DNA from: Brachionus rotundiformis
Lineage: Eukaryota; Rotifera; Eurotatoria; Ploima; Brachionidae
Direction: 5' to 3'
Assembly: GCA_016802295.1 (NCBI GenBank)
Contig: JAESIW010000202.1
Location: 1 to 10,635, forward strand
DNA length: 10,635 nt
Shown here: positions 1 to 7,600 of the stretch, one piece after another
Position numbering within the stretch: position 1 is the first letter of the stretch
Layout: the number at the start of each line of letters is the position of its first letter
Notes under the pieces: generated by a model
What the model was told of the DNA's origin: nothing
The model's database searches: none
The model's input: the letters and a program-made list of their open reading frames with translations, nothing else
Position numbers and translations under genes: made by a program

Positions 1-1113
1 ATGTTTACAAAATCCAACAAAACCAATTTTATTTATCATTCATTTGATCCCGAATTAGCAGAATTCGATCTTAATGATTATTTTATTTCAGCGCCAGAAG
101 TTGGTCAGAATAAAATAAATCAAGGCTATGATTTTTATGTGATAAGATTCTCGGATGAGGAGTTGATGAAAAATTGCCAAATTTTTTTAGTATTTTCAAA
201 GTAAGACAAATAATTAATTTAAAAAAAAATATTCTAATAAAAAAAAAAAGTTCTTTTAGTAATGAACAAAAAATATTGATTTCTCTATCTGATATGCGCA
301 TAAAATTTGCTGCACAATCAGATTTTATTAAAGTAAAACGTTGTCTAATGAGTCAAGATGACACTAGAATTGGAAAAATAAAATTTGGCGATGAGTTAAA
401 AATTGAATTTTTTAAAAAAGTAGAATCTTCAATATCTAAAAAAAATTTAAATAAAATTAAAATTTTACCAAGGCTGATGCCTATGAGTCAATTATTGTTA
501 CTCTAAATGGAGTGAATATGCTCGAAATTGAGTATAGGTCTCTGAATTTGGTTCCAATGATTGGTCATGAACAAACATACGATTTTTCAAAAATTGTAGA
601 TTACAGCAATACAGCTGAGAATATCTTCAGCAAAACTAATCTTTCGTTCCTAATTCATCATCGACTAGAGGCCAGAGACCGGAAAAATATTCATTTGATT
701 GCGCCAGCAACTATAGGTAATTTTGTCACAAGTTTTTTTTAAGTGCCTAATTTTGACCAAAGTTGACGTAAATGGCAGTTCAATTTTTATTCATTTTGAT
801 GGATGGAGTGACAACTTTAACTACTGGGCTGATATTAGTGATCTTGATTTTAGACCAGTTGGATGGAGTGAATATCGTAAGAGAACGGAACGCATTGAAT
901 CAAAATTCCAAGACGAATATGCCAATGTTAAATTTGATCCTCCCAGAGGTTTGATTCCTTATTTATTAGGAAATAATTAAGTATTCTATTCTCTAAGATT
1001 ATTTCGCTAAGTATTCAAAAAGGTTTGATTGGGAAGAATATTTAACAGAAAATTGTTTGAAAGCAGTTCCGTTTGATTTGTTTAACCAAGTAATTTTAAT
1101 TTTAAATACTTAA
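1..1113 (+). CDS. MBT-repeat protein, spliced; probably truncated at its 3' end
   Basis: Five exons fit a single reading frame: 1-200, 260-419, 473-716, 763-948 and 998-1089 (294 codons). The introns are 59, 53, 46 and 49 nt, all GT-AG and phase-consistent. The MBT repeat spans about residues 155-236, with HHRLEARDRKN, IHFDGW, NYW and RPVGW. MBT repeats bind mono- or dimethyl-lysine in chromatin. By recalled alignment to L3MBTL1 the pocket is kept: D189, N192, F213, W216, and F220 in place of Tyr. Residues 273-294 (FDWEEYLTENC then AVPFDLFNQ) are the N-terminal arm of a second repeat, whose core is missing. After Q294 either an intron starts (GTAATT at 1090) or translation runs to TAA at 1111-1113. 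Residues 1-150 are unrecognised. The window opens on an ATG, so the true start may lie upstream. The first acceptor could also be at 250 instead of 259. The family call is firm; the ends are not. Confidence 0.8.
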
Positions 1114-1257
1114 GAAATGTATAAAATTTACACACTTTGGTACTTGTGCTCCAAGAATTCTAATTTACATGAAAAAAACTTTTTAATTGAAAATCAATTA
1201 AATTAATAATAACCAAGATCAATTTATAAATTGATATTACGTATTGATTTCAAATAA
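1090..1257. other. AT-rich sequence after the last MBT exon, no gene seen
   Basis: A GTAATT donor at 1090 follows the last recognisable MBT codon. No sequence resembling the expected MBT core (Gly-Met-Lys-Leu-Glu-Ala-Val-Asp type) appears before the transposon cluster or elsewhere in the window. This may be the start of a long intron, or the decayed end of the gene. Confidence 0.4.
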
Positions 1258-1290
1258 TACAGTATGTCACAAAAAGTTAGAATCAAGTTT
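1258..1290 (+). repeat. Tc1/mariner-type terminal inverted repeat, left-facing end
   Basis: The dinucleotide TA at 1258-1259 is followed by CAGTATGTCACAAAAAGTTA at 1260-1279 and then GAATCAAG. A TA target site followed by CAGT is typical of Tc1-family ends. A diverged copy lies in the same orientation at about 2205, and an inverted copy lies at about 2713-2736. This end may be a solo terminus, or the outer end of a ~1.5-kb element that now contains other insertions. Confidence 0.55.
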
Positions 1291-1457
1291 TTTTTCGTTG
1301 GATTGTCTTTATTATGATTATTTTGGTCATAAAAATAAAAAAATCCAGCTTTTTATTTATTTTTTTATTCAAATATTAGGAAAAGGCCCTAAATTTCTAC
1401 TTCACCAAAATGAATCACCAAAAAAAATAACAAAAAATTAACCAAACCAATATATTT

Positions 1458-2071
1458 TTCACCAAAAAAAATATTTATTTCAACCAAAATAATAGTTTTT
1501 TTGGTGATAATACAAATATAGAATACAAATCAAATAATTACTGAACTATCAAGGCCTATTTTGTCTTTGCAGGTCTTCCAGGTTTTCTTTTTTTATCGAT
1601 AGGAATATTTTTCGCTGATAATGGTATTTCACATCCAGAAATATTTAGAATTGTGGATATACCAATCAAGTGCTTGCAAATGTTATTCTTGATGTACCAT
1701 CTTCATCATCACTAGTATCTTAATAAAGAATTACGTTTTCACTTGATGACGATATTGTGTTATTTTGAATTACTGCTGTTGTCATCATATCGATTGAGTT
1801 TCAATTGATTTTTTAAGGATTTAAGTAAAATAACGGTAAAATAACATTTTGAAAAATACTATTTATAATATTTTTGGAGATTAAAAAATTGAACTGGTCA
1901 AGTATAAACTAATTTGGTTTAGAAACCAGTTATTTTGAACTGGTGGTTTGATTTGCACAGGTAATTGTGATTTTTTGGTGTCAATTAAGAATAAATTTGC
2001 GGCAAAATACACGAATTAGGTGTCAAATTTTGGTAATCGAGTTTCGTCTTAGATAATATTTTTTTGGTGAA
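1458..2071 (-). mobile_element. MULE-like deletion-derivative element with A-rich inverted repeats
   Basis: TTCACCAAAAAAAATATT at 1458-1475 is repeated inverted at 2055-2071 (AATATTTTTTTGGTGAA), differing by one base in the A run. Further CACCAA/TTGGTG motifs lie at about 1402, 1416, 1502, 1974 and 2087, so the exact element ends are uncertain. Between the repeats the minus strand holds a transposase tail (1538-1699). It also has a possible transposase start: an ATG at 1788 followed by an open stretch rich in Ser and Asp, with one in-frame TAA. Keeping only the start and end of a transposase is what internal deletion of an autonomous element would leave. The superfamily assignment rests on the SWIM-like tail. 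Confidence 0.5.
1538..1699 (-). pseudogene. Transposase C-terminus with SWIM-type zinc finger, nonsense-interrupted
   Basis: Read on the minus strand, the segment begins WYIKNNICKHLIGIS, continues through SGCEIPLSAKNIPID and KKRKPGRPAKTK, meets a TAG at 1558-1556, then reads ALIVQ and TAA at 1540-1538. The C-x-H pair in ICKH, followed by a basic GRP tail, resembles the SWIM zinc finger and Lys/Arg-rich end of MULE-type transposases. The first half of the finger (the C-x-C pair) is absent, because the frame is closed upstream by stop codons. TAG sits where a Lys AAG codon would be expected. This is a non-functional remnant, and the family call is from memory of such tails. Confidence 0.6.
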
Positions 2072-2202
2072 TAAAGAAATTACCATTGGTGAACGATAAT
2101 TGTATGCCATAGGAAAAAACACAAATGAAAGGATTAGTAGAAAAAAATCCAGACAAAAAAAAATTAAAATAAAAATTCCTTTTTTTTACTTAACAAACTA
2201 AA

Positions 2203-2736
2203 AAATGACACAAAAAGTTAGAATGAAAAATATCTTAAGCTTTAAAATGACCACCTTTTGCTTTTATACGAGCGTCGATCCGTTTTTTCATTGAAGAAAT
2301 CAAATTGTTACAGATTTAATTCAGAATTTTCAACCTTTCATCATGGAACACTTGTTTCAAAATGGTCGACTGAAGTTATCCTATAATTCAGCAATTTTTC
2401 AATATATGACCATAAATTTTCAATTGGATTGAGATCAGGCAATCTTGGACACCATTGGAGAACATTTAAATCATGATCCTTTAACCGGTTTTTTACTGAG
2501 TTTGCAGTAAGTGCAGTTGCGCCGTCCTGTTGGAAAATCCTCTCTTGATCAGGATCGATTAAAAGGTTTGCGGATGGGATTTAGTGGTTTTAATTTTTTG
2601 TGCTAATTTATTTTTCTCTAAAAGATAGTTACATTTTTTTGGATTTAATTAATGAGCAATTTTTATTAGCTTGATTCAAAAAAAATCAAATAAGCTTTAA
2701 TTAGATACCTAAGTTTGATTCTAACTTTCTGTAAAC
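2203..2736 (-). mobile_element. Truncated Tc1/mariner element (about 530 bp)
   Basis: The left end carries ACACAAAAAGTTAGAATG at 2208-2225. The right end carries the inverted match TTGATTCTAACTTTCTGTAAA at 2715-2735. The transposase remnant lies between them, and its stop is about 10 bp from the left terminal repeat, as is usual in compact Tc1 elements. Full-length Tc1 elements are typically 1.3-1.7 kb, so most of the DNA-binding half and the first catalytic Asp are missing. Neither end has a clean TA target site, which suggests age. Confidence 0.65.
2235..2590 (-). pseudogene. Tc1/mariner (DD34E) transposase C-terminal fragment
   Basis: The minus strand encodes IDPDQERIFQQDGATALTA and then LQWCPRLPDLNPIENLW. 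These are the second catalytic Asp (QQD) and the third catalytic residue (NPIEN) of a Tc1-type transposase. Exactly 34 residues separate that Asp and Glu, the DD34E spacing of the Tc1 family. The frame breaks at two consecutive TGA codons after about 20 more residues. It resumes in another frame as ISSMKKRIDARIKAKGGHFK and a stop, the usual C-terminus. The N-terminal helix-turn-helix region and first Asp are absent. The copy is dead. Confidence 0.85.
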
Positions 2737-3166
2737 CAAATTAGATTCTGTGATTTAAAAGATGTTATTTGACCAAATATAGGCCTATTCATTTAAATGA
2801 ATGTAACGAACAAAAAGGTTTAAGGATTTTAGATATTGCCAAATTTTCTTATAGTATCATAAGCATTGGCATCCTGAGGCTCAAACGAAGATTGCTGGAT
2901 AATTCTTCTAAAAGCATTTGAAATTATTTATATTTAATAGATTTTCCATAAATATTGTTTAAGATTAGCATAAGCCTAAATTGAATATTTATGGTTTTTA
3001 GTGATACTTTTGGTAATATCAGCATATTAAACATCAAGTGGTTAGATTAAATATTTAATAATTATATATTATATTCATTCATATTAAGGAATTTACTAAA
3101 AATTTGTTGATAAATTAAGAAAAATTAAATTAAAAAAAATTTTTTGTTAAGGGACAGAAAAATGGA
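2737..3166. other. Non-coding AT-rich stretch upstream of the small orphan gene
   Basis: No gene is visible on the plus strand. A 16-bp perfect palindrome, ATTCATTTAAATGAAT, lies at 2787-2802. On the minus strand 2829-2918 reads as a protein-like segment of about 29 residues (including SSFEPQDANAYDTIRKFG) ending in TAA. I do not recognise it and it has no clear partner exons. The last ~100 bp before 3167 is very AT-rich and may include the promoter of the next gene. Confidence 0.35.
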
Positions 3167-3635
3167 ATGAACTTATCTGATTTTAAAGGGGACAAAAATT
3201 TACTTTTTCACAACTCTTGTTCTGAAATTCCGAGTCTATCAATTAAATTAGTCGATTTGAATAATTTTTTAATGCAAAAAGCGATTACAATAATGGAAAA
3301 CAATGTTAAAATGACTTATAACCAAACAAGTTCTCCAATTAGAGGAATACTGGTACTCCCAAAGAATTTTAATGATCTTGGTTGCTTAAAAAATAGGCTT
3401 CAAATCGAAGATCTTAATCTACACATGTGTTGTATGACAAGGCTAAATGAAGAGTTGAATGTGTATTCACATTTTTTGAATTCAGGAGGTATTCCCATTA
3501 AAAATCAACCTTTGGATCTTAATGAATTGATTGTTATATATTTATCTACATATTTGGTTTTACATTCAAAGGTAAGATATTTTCTTCCATATAACACTCA
3601 TTTTGAAGGCTGCTGTTTTCCCTAATGACAAATAA
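3167..3635 (+). CDS. Small protein of unknown function, two exons
   Basis: Exon 1 is 3167-3571 and ends at AAG|GTAAGA. Exon 2 is 3609-3635 and reads AAVFPNDK then TAA. The 37-nt intron is phase 0 with GT-AG ends, giving 143 residues. Without splicing the frame closes at 3623-3625 after 152 residues. I recognise no domain. The visible features are an N-terminal half with SLSIKLVDLNNFLMQKA, a central PIRGILVLPKNFNDLG, a CC pair (MCC), and a hydrophobic LIVIYLSTYLVL stretch before the splice site. No signal peptide is evident. An earlier ATG at 3162 hits TGA at once, which favours 3167, but a missing upstream exon is possible: an AG acceptor-like CAG precedes it. AATAAA lies eight bases after the spliced stop. 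It could also be a decayed fragment of a larger gene. Confidence 0.5.
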
Positions 3636-3642
3636 TCAATAT

Positions 3643-3648
3643 AATAAA
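3643..3648 (+). terminator. Polyadenylation signal AATAAA of the small orphan gene
   Basis: A canonical AATAAA lies immediately after the spliced stop at 3633-3635. The match is common by chance in DNA this AT-rich, so it supports the gene end only weakly. Confidence 0.35.
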
Positions 3649-4615
3649 TTTAAAAATTGTTTAATTATATTTCAAAAAAAAGTATTTTCATTAACCAAAA
3701 GATTTAATACTGTTTAATTATAGAAAATTATAAATTAAAAATTAAATTATTGTTCTATACCAAATAGACTTACATTTTGACTCTAGCTCTTCCTCTCTGG
3801 TAATTAGATGCATCATTTTATAAGTTCTTGTAAGAATGTTAGATAATTAATAATTTTTGTGAAAACCTTTTGACCAAGATTACAAATAATAATATGAAAT
3901 TTTATGAACAATTTAAAGAATTTAAACTTTTAATTTAATGGCTTTTTTTGAAAATATAGTTTTAAGGGGTTTTGTTATTTTAATGATTCTCGTTTAAACA
4001 ATTTCACTGCTCACCAAATCACAAAAAAAATATATTTTATCAATATTTTAATGCCATATTATTTATGTTTTAATTTTATTTAATTATTTTTGAAATTAAA
4101 TGATTCAAATTTAAAAATGAATTTTCAAGTTGAGGATTTTTAACTTTTTTGACCAAAATTGGCTTAATCAGAAATAAAAAAGTCAGCCAAGCATAGAAAA
4201 AGCTCCATCAACGGTAACCATGTCATTCTTTTCTGATCTTGTAGTTCTTATGAAACTTTTAAATAAATTTTTAATCAGTTGGATAAAAACTGGATAAAAG
4301 ACGTTGGTAACTAATAAGCTAGCTTAGAAAATTAAAAAAAAAAGTTTTTTAGTCGATTTAGTTTTACATTATTTATCACAATAAGTCCATTTATCTAAAT
4401 TTTTTATGCTTGAAATTTCGGACAAGTATTTTATATATCTATTATATAAATTAAATAAACTAATTTTGTCTTTAATCTTTATTGACTAAATTCTGAGATA
4501 CCTTTTATAAGAATTTCAGCTATCTTTGGTTTTAATTCTTTAAAAAAAATTTTGCAACCATCAAATCTAAATTTATCAAATATTAAAATGAATAAATCTT
4601 TTTAAGTTTCAAACA
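3649..4615. other. Intergenic AT-rich region, probable promoter of the Roco gene
   Basis: About 1 kb with many homopolymer and TTTAAAT-like runs and no open frame I would call a gene. Two short minus-strand segments look protein-like: 4183-4257, reading as 24 codons then TGA (ends DMVTVDGAFSMLG), and about 3755-3850, with LITREEELESK before a GTAAGT-like site. Neither joins into a gene model here. The Roco promoter and 5' untranslated region must lie in the right-hand part. No specific promoter element can be supported. Confidence 0.35.
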
Positions 4616-7600
4616 ATGATACCAAATGAGTCCATATTATTCGAGAATCCAGATCAAAGTCTTGACGAATTCCAAGTAACAGCTAAAATTAGAGAATATC
4701 TAAGAAATATTTTCGAGTACCTCACTTTATTTATTAGTAAAAATCAATTGTTAAATCAAAATATTGACTTTAATCTGAAAAAATATTTGGATCTAATACC
4801 AGAAGTAAAACAAAGCTCAAAAATTTACAGCTTTCAAAAGAGTCCAGGTCTTTTGGGTCGGTGCTACTTTTGCTATTTGGCAGACCACAAGTACAACAAG
4901 TCAAATGACCGCTCTTTTTCATTAAAGAAAAAATTAAATGAATACTCCAAATTTTGCTTGCGCTTTGGCATCATTGGATACCACAAAGATTTTCGCTTAG
5001 ATGTCAATTTTGCCTCGAGATACCGCAACGTTGTTGGATTAGTCCTGATAAACGTTTCCCTTGAGATCAATGATCCGAATGTTTTCAAGCATTTTGATAA
5101 TTTGGTTCATCTAAAATTGTGGTACAACTTTTTAAAACAATTACCTTTACCACTTTTAGAAATGGACAAGCTGAAAATTCTTCTTTACCAGAACCAAGTA
5201 GATGCCAAAGATTTAAACTTTAAAAAAATGCTCAGCCTCGAAATGTTAGAGATTGAAAATATAGAAATTACTGATCCGACCATGATGGTCGAATTGCCAG
5301 ATAGAACTGAGACAATAAGAATTTCTCGTTCTTGTTTTGGTCACTTTTTTCTGAAATTAAAGCCTGAAAGTATGATCAATTTAAAACTGAGCGGTATACC
5401 ACTATTTGATATGGACAAATATGGTAAAAATAATTCATTAATTAGCAAGGAAAATTTTATCAAAGAAATTGCCAAATCAAAATTTTTAAGTTTAGAATTT
5501 ATTGAAAATCTATTCAACCATTTCGACTCTAATTCAAACGGATATTTGGAATCGGAAGAAATAACAAAAATAAATGCTTTTATTTTTAAAAAATTTTTGC
5601 GCATGGGTCCCCATTTTCCAGAGATAATATTTCAAATGGAAAATTTAGAAACATTGGATTTGAGTTTCCAATCAATTACTCAAATTCCAGATGAAATTGA
5701 AAATTTAAAAAAATTGAATACCTTAATATTGAGTTATTGTATATTGCTTGAGAATATAAGTCCCAAGTTAGCCAATTTACCATTAAAAAAGCTTGATTTG
5801 AACAATTGTCTTAGTTTGACTACTCCGCCACCGGAAATTGTAAGAAGAGGCATGGACTCAGTCTTATCATATCTTAATCGTATGAATTCTGGCTATGTTG
5901 AACTCAAGAGGACAAAATTGATGCTGGTCGGTCTAGGACAAGCTGGAAAAACAACACTTTTGAACGTTTTGAAAGGAAATGAAGATCAATTTTATGAGAC
6001 TGAAGTAACCGATGGTATTAACATAAATGATTGGCAGTTAAATTTGGAAGATGGATCCACCTTAACCTATTCAATGTGGGATTTTGCAGGCCAAAGTGTC
6101 TATTACAACACCCATCAGTTTTTTTTGAGTTCAAGAGGCGTTTATTTGTTAGTCTGGAATGTCAGATTGGGAAGTGAATATGCTGGTTTAGAATTTTGGC
6201 TAAGTAGCATTACTTGCCATGCTCCTGGAGCTCCTATTTTTGTAGTCGGAACTCACATAGACCAGGTAATATAAATGTTTTGAATAGTTTTTTTTATAAA
6301 TTTTTAATTTAATAACTAAAAAGTAAAACATGTATTGAACCTTCTGAGTGAGTGAGGCACTTTTATTGTGATAGTTAAATTGAAGCTACTAAAGAGAGTT
6401 ATCTAATTTTTCTGTAGATTAATTATGCTTCTTTATTTACAGGCTAGTGATCAGCTATTTGCTTTTTAATTATAAGATGAAGATAGAGATGCTAGCACAA
6501 TTTCAGGATTAATCATCAGACTAGTGCTGTTCTTAATACTTCTTTTATTTAATTATCATAGAATACTTTAGAAATCAAAATTTTTTTTCAGTAAATTATT
6601 TGAAAAAGTAAAATATTGAAATATTTAAATTTAAATTTAAATTTTTGAGTTTATTACAAAATCTGTTAAAATCAAATTAATATTATTAAATATTGTTTTA
6701 AACTTCAATATTGATCTGTTAACCACAAAACAATTTATGTAAGTTCTATCAGATTCTCACTATTCCTTAAATTAAATTTATTTTATTAAATCAATTATTA
6801 TTTTATTAGAAGCATTCTTCTAAAATTTAACTTAAAGATTTTCAGATGAGTTATGAAAAAAGAGAGTCATATTATTAGATAATATTCTTCCCGGTATTCT
6901 ATGCTGAAAAGCTTTTAAACCATACTTTTCAAAAAAAATTTTCTTTTTATTTTATTGATTAATTTTCAAAGAATTTTCTAAATTATGCTTCTTTTTTACA
7001 CTGGTCGTGGTGATGTTTTTTAATTAAATTAAAAAAGTAAGATAAAAATGTTAAGATTAATGTATAAAAAAAGATATGAATTTAACATCGATTTAAGATT
7101 GACCATGAATTTGAAACAGCAAGTACCGTATTCCTTGGCAAATTAGTGTACCCCTAAGACCCCTTTTTAAAAGCTAATCAAAAATGGCTTAGTTCTATCT
7201 ATGTTGCTTTCTAGTAAAGCATACTTAGATTTTTATAAAATATTAATTTGAAGAAAATTTTCTACCATCTAAGGGCTTAAATTCTTCAATAAAGATACGA
7301 TTTTGGGGGCACTTATTTGCAAGGGTTTACGGAACCGGACAAATATTCATAAATACCTGAAATTTTATTTAAAATTTTTAATTGATATTTTTAAATTGTA
7401 AAGCTTTTTCAATATACAATTTTCGAAAATGGCAAAAATTAAATTTACCATAAATGTTTATTTTTATGATATTTTCCACATTTCTTTTCAAGAAAGACCA
7501 TTTTATTTACAGAAAACTGTAAGAATCTTTTGTTATATTCAATTTAAAAAGGCCATCTCTAAATCAAAATTAATATTTTAAAATAAATTATGTCTTGATT

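Noticed and set aside
83..301. Minus-strand open frame opposite the first MBT-gene exons
   Set aside because: It lies antisense to phase-consistent exons and is built mostly from poly-A/T runs.
1244..1441. Plus-strand open frame across the Tc1 terminus and A-rich repeats
   Set aside because: It starts just ahead of a transposon end and runs into low-complexity A/T tracts; no protein motif is visible.
4873..5604. Two minus-strand open frames within the Roco exon
   Set aside because: They are antisense to clear LRR and EF-hand coding sequence and show no domain of their own.
6622..6645. AAATTT-type tandem tract as a functional repeat
   Set aside because: It is a short, imperfect low-complexity run of a kind expected in such AT-rich introns.
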